Positions 11,699-22,261 of a DNA stretch of 64,000 bases are shown here, piece by piece. Numbering within the stretch: position 1 is the first letter of the stretch; each line of letters opens with the position of its first letter. Made by a program: the position numbers and the translations under genes. A model generated the notes under the pieces. It was not told the DNA's origin and did no database searches. It worked only from the letters and a program-made list of their open reading frames with translations. Source of the stretch: a bacterium (GTDB taxonomy: Bacteria > JAMCPX01); NCBI GenBank assembly GCA_021792615.1, contig JAJYUJ010000001.1:1-64000 (forward strand), given 5' to 3'.

Positions 11699-12235
11699 AT
11701 GATCGAAACGGTTTATCTGTCGCTGGGTTCGGATATGCAGGATAGGGAGGTGCATATCCTGGAGGCGCTCGGTGCACTTGCCCGCTATCCGGGAACAGAG
11801 ATAATTGCGCTGTCCCCGCTCTTTGAAACGGAGCCCGTCGCACTGAAACCGGGGCACGATGCCCTGAATTTTTTTAACCTGTGCTGTGCCATAAAAACCG
11901 GTGCCGGCCCGTTCGGGCTGCTTGAACTGATTCAGCAAACCGAACGCGGCATGGGCAGGCGTGCTTCCGGCAGGGGTTACAAGGGTCGAAAAAAAACATA
12001 CACCCGCCGCACGATCGATATAGACATACTCCTGTACGGAGAACGTATACTCTACACACGGGAGCTTGTTGTACCGCACCCGCTGCTGCACGAGCGGCGG
12101 TTTGTGCTCGAACCCCTTGCCGGGATTGCGGGCAGCGTCGTCCATCCGATGTTTCGGTTGACTGTAAATGAATTAAAAGATAGGAATACGGACAGGCATT
12201 TTGTAAGATATATCAAGAAGATAATTGATCGATAG
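11699..12235 (+). CDS. folK: 2-amino-4-hydroxy-6-hydroxymethyldihydropteridine pyrophosphokinase
   Basis: YLSLGSDMQDRE, RRASGRGYKGRKKTYTRRTIDIDILLYG, LVVPHPLLHERRFVLEPL. Confidence 0.93.
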   Translation: MIETVYLSLGSDMQDREVHILEALGALARYPGTEIIALSPLFETEPVALKPGHDALNFFNLCCAIKTGAGPFGLLELIQQTERGMGRRASGRGYKGRKKTYTRRTIDIDILLYGERILYTRELVVPHPLLHERRFVLEPLAGIAGSVVHPMFRLTVNELKDRNTDRHFVRYIKKIIDR

Positions 12236-12272
12236 GGTGCGACGATTTGACCACACAAAGGAGTCAGGTTTT

Positions 12273-12683
12273 ATGGCAGTAAAAGAATTAAAGGTGTTTG
12301 ATCAAAAGCTCTACACAATAGTACATGCTATAACAGATACTATCATACCCCCGGGCGGTGCCTTCGATGTGGACCCAAAGGTTGTCGATCCCGTTTTATT
12401 GTTCGATAATTATATAGACAGTATGAGCAGGTTACAGCTCAAAGCAATAAGGGCGGTCATCTATACAATAGAATATGCGCCCATGGTAACCCGGTTAAAA
12501 AGATTCACCAAAATGTCTCCGGAACAGAGATTGAAGTATCTTCAGGGATGGGAAGACAGCCGGATATTCGCGAAGAGAAACATTTTTTTATTGATAAAGA
12601 TGCTTGCTTTAATGGCGTTTTATTCCGATGATGCGGTTGCGGAAGCAATACATTATCATCCGGAATGTTTGATAAAGGATTAG
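12273..12683 (+). CDS. Small subunit-3-like partner protein of the GMC oxidoreductase (gluconate 2-dehydrogenase subunit 3-like)
   Basis: 136-aa ORF immediately upstream of GMC oxidoreductase; family assignment mainly from context. Confidence 0.6.
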   Translation: MAVKELKVFDQKLYTIVHAITDTIIPPGGAFDVDPKVVDPVLLFDNYIDSMSRLQLKAIRAVIYTIEYAPMVTRLKRFTKMSPEQRLKYLQGWEDSRIFAKRNIFLLIKMLALMAFYSDDAVAEAIHYHPECLIKD

Positions 12684-12690
12684 GTGTACC

Positions 12691-14220
12691 ATGCTCTTTA
12701 CGTACAATGACATAACCAAAGATGTTGTCGAAAGACCGGATGTCTGCATCATAGGGTCCGGTGCAGGCGGTGCTGCGATGGCGGATGTGCTGAGCGGAGC
12801 AGGCCTTGACGTCGTGGTGCTCGAAGAAGGCGGCTATTATACAAAAGACAGATACAGCACGTACAAGCCGGCAGTTGCCATGAAGATCCTGTACAGGGAT
12901 TATGGCGGGACCATTGCGTTCGGCAAAAACCCCATCATGCTTCCGCTGGGCAAGGCTGTCGGCGGTACAACGGTCATCAATTCGGGTACCTGCTTCAGAA
13001 CACCGGACAGCATATTGAAGGACTGGGCAGAGCGTTACGGCGTGGAGAACGCCTCTTCGAAAGACATGGAGCCTTACTTCAAACAGGTCGAAAAGAAAAT
13101 AAATGTTACGCAGGTCAGTCCCCAGGTGCTCGGCAAAAACGGTCTCGTTTTCAAGAGAGGTGCTGATGCGCTTGGTATGAGCAACGGCATGCTGATGCAC
13201 AACATGATAAACTGTCACGGGTGCGGCAGGTGTGCATTCGGCTGTCCGCACGATGCAAAACAGGCCGTGCATCTGAACTTTATCCCGTCCGCGCTGGAAC
13301 ACGGAGCGCGGGTCTATGCAAATGCGCGTGCCGAAAACATAACCATAGAGGCCGGCAGGGTAACACGGATACAGGGCAGCATTATCAACGAGCAGACCGG
13401 CAACAAGCTGTACGGCCTGAGCGTTTTCCCCAAACTGCTGGTCGTGTCCGCGGGAGCAATATACACACCGTACATTCTCGAAAAGAACAACATAAACCTG
13501 TCACCCGAGCTCGGCAGGAACCTTACCATACACCCCGCTGTCCGCATAACCGCGATGTTCGATGAGATTATAGAAGGGTACAAGGGTGTGCCGCAGGGCA
13601 GCTATGTCGATGCGTATGCAAGCGAGGGCATCATGCTCGAAGGCATATTCGTCCCGCCGGAGATCGGCCTGCCGATCCTTGCTCCTATAGGAAAGAAAAA
13701 CAAAGAGGTAGCAATGGCGTACGATCATCTTGCAGCCTTCGGCGTTATGGTTTCGGACAAAAATTCCTACGGAAGGGTCAAGGTAGGGATAGACAAGAGG
13801 CCGTTTATTACCTATCATTTCGATTCTTATGATTTTAAAAAGCTCGTCAAGGGCATTGCAATCGCGTCCGAGATCTTCTTTGCAGCCGGCGCTAAAACCG
13901 TCAATCCCGGTATCTACGGCATTCGGGAGTTTACATCGCCGGATGATATAGCGCAGCTTTTTACAAAAAAGGTTCCCATGACGTCAGTAGAGATGATGGC
14001 CTTTCATCCTCTCGGTACCGCACGGATGGGGGAAACGAAAGATCATTCCGTTGTAAATTCTTATGGCAAGGCGCACGGGCTCGATAACCTTTTTATCTCG
14101 GACGGCAGCATCTTCCCGTCGTCCCTCGGTGTAAACCCGCAGGTTACGATCATGTCCTTTGCCCTGAGAAATGCACAATATATCGTTGAGAATAAAAAAG
14201 CATTGTTCAACCATGAATAA
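12691..14220 (+). CDS. GMC family oxidoreductase with internal Cys cluster
   Basis: IIGSGAGGAAMADVLSGAGLDVVVLEEGG FAD motif; CHGCGRCAFGCPHDAKQ; C-terminal HPLGTARMG...VSDGSIFPSSLGVNPQVTIM-type motif. Confidence 0.92.
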   Translation: MLFTYNDITKDVVERPDVCIIGSGAGGAAMADVLSGAGLDVVVLEEGGYYTKDRYSTYKPAVAMKILYRDYGGTIAFGKNPIMLPLGKAVGGTTVINSGTCFRTPDSILKDWAERYGVENASSKDMEPYFKQVEKKINVTQVSPQVLGKNGLVFKRGADALGMSNGMLMHNMINCHGCGRCAFGCPHDAKQAVHLNFIPSALEHGARVYANARAENITIEAGRVTRIQGSIINEQTGNKLYGLSVFPKLLVVSAGAIYTPYILEKNNINLSPELGRNLTIHPAVRITAMFDEIIEGYKGVPQGSYVDAYASEGIMLEGIFVPPEIGLPILAPIGKKNKEVAMAYDHLAAFGVMVSDKNSYGRVKVGIDKRPFITYHFDSYDFKKLVKGIAIASEIFFAAGAKTVNPGIYGIREFTSPDDIAQLFTKKVPMTSVEMMAFHPLGTARMGETKDHSVVNSYGKAHGLDNLFISDGSIFPSSLGVNPQVTIMSFALRNAQYIVENKKALFNHE

Positions 14221-14300
14221 CAGAGAAAGCGCATCCGTAGTACGGCATTATCGTGCAGGGGCGGTTTGCTGAATCGCCCTGTTTCGGAAATAATTTACCC

Positions 14301-15257
14301 ATGAACACGCTTATACATACAAAGATTTGCAGTTTGCTCGGCATAGAGTACCCCGTGCTCCTGGGCGGTATGGTTTACGTATCGTACGCACCGCTTGTCG
14401 CCGCGGTATCGAATGCGGGGGGGCTCGGCGTTCTCGCGGGAGGCTCTTTTCAGACAAAGGATGAACTCAGACAGGAGATAGAAAAAATACGTTCCATGAC
14501 GTCCAGACCCTTTGGATTGAACGTTCCCCTTATGTACCCGCTTGCCCCGGATATGATTGCAGCGGCAATAGAAAGCAGGCTCCCCGTTGTCATTACATCC
14601 GCGGGAAGCCCTGCAAAATTTACCGTCATGCTCCACGATGCCGGTATAAAGGCCGGACACGTCGTTCCCTCGGCAAAGCTTGCCATGAAGGCGGACAAGG
14701 CGGGTGTGGATTTTATCGTGGCCGAAGGCATAGAGGCCGGAGGACATGACAGCCCCCTCGGCATAACGACGATGGTGCTCATACCGCAGGTCGTCGATGC
14801 GGTACACGTCCCGGTCGTAGCTGCGGGCGGCATAGCGGACTACCGTGGGTTTGTTGCTGCGCGGGCACTGGGCGCAGAAGGTATCCAGATGGGAACACGG
14901 TTTGTTGCAGCGAACGAAACACCTGTTCATAAGGCTTTCAAGCAGGCAATCGTGGATGCCGGGGACGATGCGACCGTGCTGACCGGCATGTCCATAGGCA
15001 GGCCGGTGCGGGTGATCAGGAACAAGCTTGCCGAACAGGTCCTCGAGCTGGAGAAAAAGGGTATAAGCGAGATGGAGATTTTATCCTTTATCGGCCCGGG
15101 CAGGAGTAAGGCGGCATCCATCGACGGGGATGTCGAGACGGGCTCGGTCATGAGCGGCGAGATTGCGGGACTTATAACCTCGATACAGACAGTAAGCGAG
15201 ATTGTGAACGGGATGATTCAAGGCGCACAGACACTCGTAAAGGCACTGAACGGTTAA
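14301..15257 (+). CDS. Nitronate monooxygenase / FabK-like FMN enoyl-ACP reductase family
   Basis: LLGIEYPVLLGGMVYVSYAPLVAAVSNAGGLGVLAGGS, VAEGIEAGGHDSPLGITTMVLIPQVVDA, GIQMGTRFVA. Confidence 0.9.
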   Translation: MNTLIHTKICSLLGIEYPVLLGGMVYVSYAPLVAAVSNAGGLGVLAGGSFQTKDELRQEIEKIRSMTSRPFGLNVPLMYPLAPDMIAAAIESRLPVVITSAGSPAKFTVMLHDAGIKAGHVVPSAKLAMKADKAGVDFIVAEGIEAGGHDSPLGITTMVLIPQVVDAVHVPVVAAGGIADYRGFVAARALGAEGIQMGTRFVAANETPVHKAFKQAIVDAGDDATVLTGMSIGRPVRVIRNKLAEQVLELEKKGISEMEILSFIGPGRSKAASIDGDVETGSVMSGEIAGLITSIQTVSEIVNGMIQGAQTLVKALNG

Positions 15258-15283
15258 GCCAAAAAAGAGGTTGGAATAAATAT

Positions 15284-15472
15284 ATGACCTATGCAGATCA
15301 AAAAAGTTGTCTTACCTGTGCATGGAGAGAAACCTGCCAGAAGAGGTTTGCCTCGGCAGAAGACCTCGGCTCAAGGTGTCCGGAATATACCTTTGATGTC
15401 AGATTGAAGAAACATGGTCCGGCGGATACACCGGATGAGACCGGCGGATTAACGCATGAACAAAAAAAGTAG
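15284..15472 (+). CDS. Small Cys-rich hypothetical protein (62 aa)
   Basis: MTYADQKSCLTCAWRETCQKRF...SRCPEYTFDV; CxxC-x5-C arrangement; lies in the co-oriented NMO-argS interval. Confidence 0.7.
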   Translation: MTYADQKSCLTCAWRETCQKRFASAEDLGSRCPEYTFDVRLKKHGPADTPDETGGLTHEQKK

Positions 15473-15531
15473 GCGGATCGCATGCTTGAGCGGGGATGCG
15501 GCGGCCTCCCACTGCAGTCTTTCTTAAAAAT

Positions 15532-17175
15532 ATGATAGATTTACTCCTCAAACTTATCAATGATGCTGCAACCGCATATGCGGGTCCCGGTATCCAGGTA
15601 CCCATGCCGGGTATCGTCGTTCCTCCGAATGAAAACCAGGGTGATTTTTCAACCGGTATTGCGTTTAATCTCGCTCCCCTGATAAAAAAGCCGCCCCACG
15701 AAATTGCAGCCGGGATCGCAAAAAATATTGAAGGCAAAACCGCAGACATGATTGCCGGGATAGATGTTGTGAAGCCGGGGTATATCAACCTTTTTATGCA
15801 GCAGGCGTTCTGGCATGATGCCCTGGCCTCTGTAGTGGAAAAAGGTACTGATTACGGCAAGGGTGATGCAGGCAAAGGACAGAAGGTTTTGATGGAATAC
15901 ATCAGTGCGAACCCGACAGGTCCCATCCATGTGGGGCACGGCAGGGGCGCCGTTATCGGTGATGTGCTTGCGCGTATTTTATCCGCTCAGGGATACAATG
16001 TTACCAGGGAATATTATATCAACGATGCGGGAAACCAGGTTTTGTCTCTCGGTTATTCGGTATTGAACGAATACTACAAGAGCAGAAAGATCGATATCCC
16101 GGTCTCGCGGCAGGGAGAATATCAGGGGGCGTATATCCACGACATCAGCGATGCACTCGAGTCAGCGTTTTCCCCTGCCGATATAAACGAGGAGCATATC
16201 CAGCGCATAACAGAGTTTTCGGTCAACAGGATACTCGATGAAATAAAAGAGGTGCTCGGAAATTTCGATGTCGGGTTCGACCATTGGTTCAGTGAAAAAC
16301 AACTGTATCAGGACGGCAGCGTATCCCGCGTTATCGGGGAACTCGAGAAACGGCATGCGGTCAAACAGGAGGATGGGGCGACGTGGTTCTTATCTACGCT
16401 GTACGGGGACGAAAAGGACAGGGTGTTGAAGAAGCAGTCCGGAGAGCTGACCTACTTCGCATCGGACATAGCGTACCACGAGAACAAGTATACCAGGGGC
16501 TATGACCTGCTCATCAACATCTGGGGTGCGGACCATCACGGTTACCTGCCGAGGGTCAAAGCCGCCATGAGCGCACTCGGTTACGACGCCGGAAGGCTCG
16601 CAGTGATGTTCGTTCAGATGGTCAGGCTGACGCGGGGAGATAAGCCTGTCGCCATGTCGAAAAGGGCAGGGGAGTACGTAACGCTCAAAGAACTGGTAGA
16701 CGAAGCCGGTTCCGATGCCGTACGGTTTTTCTTTCTGCAGCGCAGCCATGAAAGCCAGCTCGTTTTCGACATAGAGCTTGCCAAAAAACAGTCTCAGGAA
16801 AATCCCGTTTACTATGTCCAGTACGCGCATGCGAGGATCGTAAGCATATTCAGCTTTGCACAAACGAAAGGCTGGCATACGGATGTGTTGAAACAGAACC
16901 GGAATTATGCATTCAGTGGACAGGAAAAGAGATTGCTGTCGCAGTGCCTGTTGTACCCCGGTCTTGTCAAAGAGATTGCCGGCAGGAGAGAACCTCACCG
17001 GTTGACGCATTATCTCGTTGACCTTGTCGGAATACTGCATAAATATTATACTGACACAAGGGTCGTTGACAGCGATGCGGATACGGAGCAGCGGCTTTTG
17101 TTGATGAAAACGGTAAAAATTGTTTTAAAGAATGCGCTGGATCTGCTGGGCATACATGCCCCGGAGAAAATGTAG
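15532..17175 (+). CDS. argS: Arginyl-tRNA synthetase
   Basis: EYISANPTGPIHVGHGRGAVIGDVLARIL, ADHHGYLPRVKAAM, MSKRAGEYVTLKELVDEAGSDAVRFFFLQRS. Confidence 0.97.
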   Translation: MIDLLLKLINDAATAYAGPGIQVPMPGIVVPPNENQGDFSTGIAFNLAPLIKKPPHEIAAGIAKNIEGKTADMIAGIDVVKPGYINLFMQQAFWHDALASVVEKGTDYGKGDAGKGQKVLMEYISANPTGPIHVGHGRGAVIGDVLARILSAQGYNVTREYYINDAGNQVLSLGYSVLNEYYKSRKIDIPVSRQGEYQGAYIHDISDALESAFSPADINEEHIQRITEFSVNRILDEIKEVLGNFDVGFDHWFSEKQLYQDGSVSRVIGELEKRHAVKQEDGATWFLSTLYGDEKDRVLKKQSGELTYFASDIAYHENKYTRGYDLLINIWGADHHGYLPRVKAAMSALGYDAGRLAVMFVQMVRLTRGDKPVAMSKRAGEYVTLKELVDEAGSDAVRFFFLQRSHESQLVFDIELAKKQSQENPVYYVQYAHARIVSIFSFAQTKGWHTDVLKQNRNYAFSGQEKRLLSQCLLYPGLVKEIAGRREPHRLTHYLVDLVGILHKYYTDTRVVDSDADTEQRLLLMKTVKIVLKNALDLLGIHAPEKM

Positions 17176-17241
17176 GCAGAGGAACAGAGGATTACGCTGG
17201 AAAGGGATGAAATTCCCTTCAAAGAGGAAGAGGAGGCAATT

Positions 17242-17925
17242 ATGAGAGATATGGAAAGGATAAAACCAAAGTACAATGTAACCTTGGATAACAAGCAGAT
17301 TGTCATGTTGATCATTTCATCCATTGTAATACTGGTTCTCGTGTTTATTATAGGCTTTGTGCTGGGCAAGAACACCGGGATTAAGGAATCCCAGCTCGCT
17401 TCGGCATCTTCCCAGGGAAGCATGCCGCAGAATGCAGTGGTCTTTACCCAGCAGACCATGCAGTCCGGACAGGGTGTAACTCAGCCCTCGGAAGAGGGAG
17501 GGCAGGTTACCGGGGAGACGCAGGGATCTGCCGTTACCCGGACGACCGCGGGCACAAGTCATACGGAGCTGACGTTTTATAAGTCCCTGACGAACAGCAG
17601 GAAACAAAAAAAGACAGAGAAGAAACAGGTTAAAAAGGCAGAGAAAAAAATAATTGAGAAGAAGAAAACAGTCCGGGCAGAAAGAGGGAAATTCAGCATC
17701 CAATGCGGTGCATTCAGAGAGAAATCTCAGGCAGAGCGACTGGGTACGGAACTCAAAAACAAGTACGGGTTGAGTTCATGGCTAGAACCGATCACCAGTC
17801 AAGGTGAAAGGCTGTTCAGGGTCAAGATCGGGCATTTCGAAACAAGAGAACAGGCGCAGGCGTACCAGAAACAGAGGCTTTTACCGAAGGGCCTGAGGAA
17901 CTGTGTCATTACGGTAGACAAATAG
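17242..17925 (+). CDS. SPOR domain-containing membrane-anchored protein
   Basis: Single N-terminal TM, Lys/Glu-rich linker, C-terminal GKFSIQCGAFREKSQAERLGTELKNKYG...FRVKIGHFETREQAQAYQ. Confidence 0.9.
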   Translation: MRDMERIKPKYNVTLDNKQIVMLIISSIVILVLVFIIGFVLGKNTGIKESQLASASSQGSMPQNAVVFTQQTMQSGQGVTQPSEEGGQVTGETQGSAVTRTTAGTSHTELTFYKSLTNSRKQKKTEKKQVKKAEKKIIEKKKTVRAERGKFSIQCGAFREKSQAERLGTELKNKYGLSSWLEPITSQGERLFRVKIGHFETREQAQAYQKQRLLPKGLRNCVITVDK

Positions 17926-17936
17926 AAGGAGACATC

Positions 17937-19718
17937 ATGGAATTTCTTGGCGGATTAAAAAGGACGTGTTACTGCGGAGAAATCGCTGCGGCACACAGCG
18001 GAAAGGAAGTTGTGCTTATGGGCTGGGTTCACCGGAGGAGGGACCACGGCGGACTCATCTTCGCGGACCTCAGGGACAGGGAAGGTATCGTTCAGGTTGT
18101 CTTCAACCCGGAGAAAGACAAATCTGCGTATGAGAAGGCAAAGCTTATCAAGCCCGAATATGTAATTTTGGTAAAGGGCAGCGTGCGGGAGCGGCCGCAG
18201 GGCACCGAAAACAAGGAAATAAAGACAGGCCTGTTCGAAGTCGAGGTCACGGAGCTCCGCATTCTGAACGAAGCCAAAACCCCTCCGTTTCCTGTTGCCC
18301 AGGAAAAGGTGGATGTCGATGAAACGACGAGACTCCAGTACAGGTACATAGACCTGAGAAGAGAGAAGATGCGGTCCAATTTGATCATACGCCATAAAAT
18401 TACCAACCTCGTCAGAGAATTCCTGAACGCCGAAGGCTTTATCGATGTCGAAACCCCGATCCTGACGAAGAGTACGCCCGAGGGCGCGCGGGACTTCCTT
18501 GTGCCGAGCAGGCTGAATGCCGGTAAGTTCTATGCACTGCCGCAGTCCCCTCAGTTGTTCAAACAACTGCTCATGGTATCCGGTTTCGATCGCTATTTTC
18601 AGATTGCACGGTGCTTCAGGGATGAGGATCTGAGAGCAGACCGGCAGCCGGAATTCACCCAGATCGATATTGAGATGTCGTTTATCGAGATGGAAGACCT
18701 CATGGGGATCATGGAACGGCTGTTCGTCAGGATCTTTAAAACTTTCAAGGGTTTTGAGCCGGTACGTCCCTTTTACCGGTTATCGTACGACGAATCCATG
18801 CGGCGGTTCGGCAACGACAAGCCGGACATGCGGTTCGGTATGGAGCTTGTGGAACTGACTGAAGTTTTTAAAAATACCGGGTTTAATGTTTTTAAGCAGG
18901 CAGTAACCGGCAAAGGCCTTATCAAGGGCGTTAAAGCCGGACAGGACTTTTCCCGGAAGGACATAGAAGAGCTTGAGCAGTTCGTCAAACAGTATCAGGC
19001 AAAAGGCCTTGTATGGCTGAAAATGAAAGACGGCATACTTTCGTCTCAGGTCGATAAGTTCCTGTCGGAAGAAGAAAAGGACAGCCTGAAACTGCTGTTC
19101 GGCATGAAAAACGGAGACACGGCCTTCGTAGTCGCAGATACTTCCGTCAAGGTCGTCAATGATGCGATGTCCAATCTCAGGCTGCACCTCGGAAGGAAGC
19201 TCAACCTCATAAAGGACGATGATTATAAATTGTTATGGGTAACAGGCTTCCCCGCTTTTGAGTACAACGAAGAAGAAAAACGCTACGACTCCGTCCACCA
19301 TCCTTTTACCTCGCCAAGAGACGAAGACATTCCGATACTTGAACAATCGCCGCTCAAGGTCAGATCGAAGGCTTATGACCTTGTGCTCAACGGCACAGAG
19401 GTCGGCGGAGGGAGCATCCGTATCCACAACAGTGAAGTCCAGTCTAAAGTGTTCAGGCTGCTCAACATATCGGACGAATCTGCGCGGGCTAAATTCGGTT
19501 TCCTGCTCGATGCACTCCAGTACGGGGCACCGCCGCACGGAGGCATAGCATTCGGTCTTGACCGGCTTGTCATGATCCTGACCGGGTCCGAATCGATACG
19601 GGACGTCATACCATTCCCCAAGACGCAGAAAGGTACCTGTCCCCTGACGGACGCACCGTCGGATGTTGACGATAAGCAGTTGAAGGAATTATTTATCAAG
19701 AAAAACGTTAAGGCTTAG
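17937..19718 (+). CDS. aspS: Aspartyl-tRNA synthetase (bacterial type)
   Basis: MGWVHRRRDHGGLIFADLRDREGIVQVVF, QSPQLFKQLLMVSGFDRYFQIARCFRDEDLRADRQPEFTQID, GLDRLVMILTGSESIRDVIPFPK. Confidence 0.98.
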   Translation: MEFLGGLKRTCYCGEIAAAHSGKEVVLMGWVHRRRDHGGLIFADLRDREGIVQVVFNPEKDKSAYEKAKLIKPEYVILVKGSVRERPQGTENKEIKTGLFEVEVTELRILNEAKTPPFPVAQEKVDVDETTRLQYRYIDLRREKMRSNLIIRHKITNLVREFLNAEGFIDVETPILTKSTPEGARDFLVPSRLNAGKFYALPQSPQLFKQLLMVSGFDRYFQIARCFRDEDLRADRQPEFTQIDIEMSFIEMEDLMGIMERLFVRIFKTFKGFEPVRPFYRLSYDESMRRFGNDKPDMRFGMELVELTEVFKNTGFNVFKQAVTGKGLIKGVKAGQDFSRKDIEELEQFVKQYQAKGLVWLKMKDGILSSQVDKFLSEEEKDSLKLLFGMKNGDTAFVVADTSVKVVNDAMSNLRLHLGRKLNLIKDDDYKLLWVTGFPAFEYNEEEKRYDSVHHPFTSPRDEDIPILEQSPLKVRSKAYDLVLNGTEVGGGSIRIHNSEVQSKVFRLLNISDESARAKFGFLLDALQYGAPPHGGIAFGLDRLVMILTGSESIRDVIPFPKTQKGTCPLTDAPSDVDDKQLKELFIKKNVKA

Positions 19719-19726
19719 GAGGAGAA

Positions 19727-22237
19727 ATGCCGGAAAATACCGTATCACACGCAAACCCAGATACCATCTACGATAAAATAGGTGTCGCTACCATTATCCT
19801 GTCGTTCCTTGTTATCCCGCTCTTGAAATTCGGCAACGAATTTATATGGATAAAGACGACGGTCCTGATAGCAGTTACCATGATCCTTACCTTTCTTTGG
19901 CTGATAAGGGCCGTTGACAGGCGGGAGCTTGTCTTTCCGAAGACATCGCTGTGGCTGCCGATGCTTATCATGATCGGGATTGTGTTCGTGCATCTCGTTC
20001 ACGTAACGGACATCTGGAGAGCGGTGGATATGATGATAAGGCTCGGTGCAAATATTTTCTTCTGGTTCTTCACCCTGCTGTACGTGAGAAAGAAGAGACA
20101 TATGAAATGGATCATTATCGCAATGGCCATATCCGTGTTTATCGTATCCATGTACGGGATCATGCAGTTCTACGAGATCCTGCCGTGTCCGTATGATATA
20201 TATGGCGAAAAGGACCCGTCGTCCACAATAGGTCTTACCAATTTTTCCGCGGAGTGGATGGTCGGGTTTATGGGGCTCTTAATCTTCGCGTTCTTCATGG
20301 AGGATTTCAACATCGAAACGAAGACGATTTTGTTCTTCCTGTTTATCCCCTCGTATTTCTACTTCATCTTAACAAAGGCGAGGGCGGCATGGATGGGATT
20401 CATTCTCTCGAGTTTCGTTATATTCGGTTTCCTGGCCTATCAGTGGATAAAACTGAGAAAACAGAAAGGCGCCCCTGCTCAACAACCGGTGAAGCAGAAG
20501 GCGGCATTGTCTCCTCCGGGTGTTTCAACAGGGAAGAGGATATCGGTCATAGTGACGTTCGCCCTGCTGGTACTCATTGGCGGTACGATCCTTTCGGTTA
20601 CGCACTTCGGAAAGAAAAAACAATTTGCTGCCGTGTATTCGACAATCAAGGATGTTGAAGAACCGCATACCAATACTTTAAAAGATATATACGACCTGCT
20701 TGTTTCTAAGATTACTACAAAGGACCCGTCCATCAATTTCAGGTTCATGGCTTGGCGGAGTACCTACGACACATGGAAGCACAATCCGATATTCGGTGTG
20801 GGCATCGGCCAGGTAGAGGTTGATATCCATAAATACCAGGTACCCCAGCTTCAACAGATCATATCAAAGACGTATCAGGTGTTTTCCGAATCCCACAATG
20901 ACTGGCTGCAGATACTTGCAGAGCTCGGCATTATAGGATTTATCGCATTCGTGTGGATTGTCCTGAATATCGCGATAAAACTCATAAAACTTGCGAGACG
21001 GAATACAGCGCATGAAGATAATTTCCTTTTGTCGCTTGCCATCGGCGGCGGTATCATGGGCATTCTTATAGCCGCGGTTTTCAGTTTCCCGTTGCAGGAG
21101 CCCGCTTCGAGCATGTATTTCTGGGGGCTGATAGCATTGGCCGATGTTATGTACAGGGGTTTTGATGACGAGAATGCGCAGGACGATGCGAGAAAGCAAA
21201 AAAGGATTGCCGCACCTCCGATGCCCGCATACCTGCTTGTCGTCGACCCTTCCGCAAAAGGCAGGATACCGGTTGCATTGAAACAGCTCGTCTTGATAGT
21301 GGCCATCGTCCTCAGCGTGTTCGCCGTTTTTGTATTGCCCATTTATGCAGGGCGTACCGCGGTGGCGGAGAACCATATCAAAGACGGTGTCGCATTCAGG
21401 AACAGGAGGGATTTCCCCGATGCTATCAGAGAATTCAATGATGCGATAAGGCTGAACCCGTTCGAGTATATCTACTACTTCCATAGGGCCATAGTCCTGT
21501 TCAACACCGGGGAGCTGCAGCAGGCAATATCCGATCTCGATCAGTCCTTAAAGCTCAGCCCTTACTTCGGACTTGCGTACAGGCTGAGAGGCGGCGCATA
21601 TTTCGCTATGGACAACTGTGCAAAGGCTGTGCCTGATTTCGACAAAGCACTGCATTTCCTTCCTCCGCTCGTGAGTGAAATAGGAAACCAGGTTGTTGCC
21701 TGTGATGTCAGACTGAATAGGTTCGACGACGTGCTCAAGATCGCAGCGCTTCAGCTGAAATTCAACCCCAAAGATAAAGATGCTTATTATAATATCGGCA
21801 ATGCCATGTTCCTGAAAGGCGATTATAAAGATGCGCTCGCGAACTACGAAAAGAGCGTACAACTGGATCCGACCTTCCAGGGCGGCTTGTTGAATTTGGC
21901 AATGACCTACTACTATGAGAAGGACTTTAAAACCGGTAACGCATATTTTGAGAAGGCAAAAAAGCTGAATTCCTCAAACCCCATTCTGTGGTACGATCAG
22001 GCAGTCGGATTGGTGCTTGAAGGGAAAAATGCACAGGCTCTGGAAAGTCTGAAGAAGGCCCTCAAGATGAAACCGGACCTCAGGGTGTCAGCTCTCGAGG
22101 AGCCTTCTTTCGCGCCGATCAGGGGCACGCCGGAATTCAAAAAGCTTATGGGTCCTAAACTCATGAACAAGTATGAGGAGATCGAAAAGCTCAAGGACAT
22201 GATCAAGAACATGAAGGTGAAGCAGCCGGTCAAATAA
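19727..22237 (+). CDS. O-antigen ligase (Wzy_C)-like membrane protein with C-terminal TPR repeats
   Basis: Polytopic N-terminal half, NPIFGVGIGQVEVDIHKY...SESHNDWLQILAELGIIGFIAF; several C-terminal TPR units. Confidence 0.9.
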   Translation: MPENTVSHANPDTIYDKIGVATIILSFLVIPLLKFGNEFIWIKTTVLIAVTMILTFLWLIRAVDRRELVFPKTSLWLPMLIMIGIVFVHLVHVTDIWRAVDMMIRLGANIFFWFFTLLYVRKKRHMKWIIIAMAISVFIVSMYGIMQFYEILPCPYDIYGEKDPSSTIGLTNFSAEWMVGFMGLLIFAFFMEDFNIETKTILFFLFIPSYFYFILTKARAAWMGFILSSFVIFGFLAYQWIKLRKQKGAPAQQPVKQKAALSPPGVSTGKRISVIVTFALLVLIGGTILSVTHFGKKKQFAAVYSTIKDVEEPHTNTLKDIYDLLVSKITTKDPSINFRFMAWRSTYDTWKHNPIFGVGIGQVEVDIHKYQVPQLQQIISKTYQVFSESHNDWLQILAELGIIGFIAFVWIVLNIAIKLIKLARRNTAHEDNFLLSLAIGGGIMGILIAAVFSFPLQEPASSMYFWGLIALADVMYRGFDDENAQDDARKQKRIAAPPMPAYLLVVDPSAKGRIPVALKQLVLIVAIVLSVFAVFVLPIYAGRTAVAENHIKDGVAFRNRRDFPDAIREFNDAIRLNPFEYIYYFHRAIVLFNTGELQQAISDLDQSLKLSPYFGLAYRLRGGAYFAMDNCAKAVPDFDKALHFLPPLVSEIGNQVVACDVRLNRFDDVLKIAALQLKFNPKDKDAYYNIGNAMFLKGDYKDALANYEKSVQLDPTFQGGLLNLAMTYYYEKDFKTGNAYFEKAKKLNSSNPILWYDQAVGLVLEGKNAQALESLKKALKMKPDLRVSALEEPSFAPIRGTPEFKKLMGPKLMNKYEEIEKLKDMIKNMKVKQPVK

Positions 22238-22261
22238 GACGGAGAGCCCGGAAAACGCAAT

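Noticed and set aside
14254-14281. Imperfect palindrome caggggcggtttgctgaatcgccctg as terminator
   Set aside because: Weak stem and no T tract; more likely a degenerate repeat remnant.
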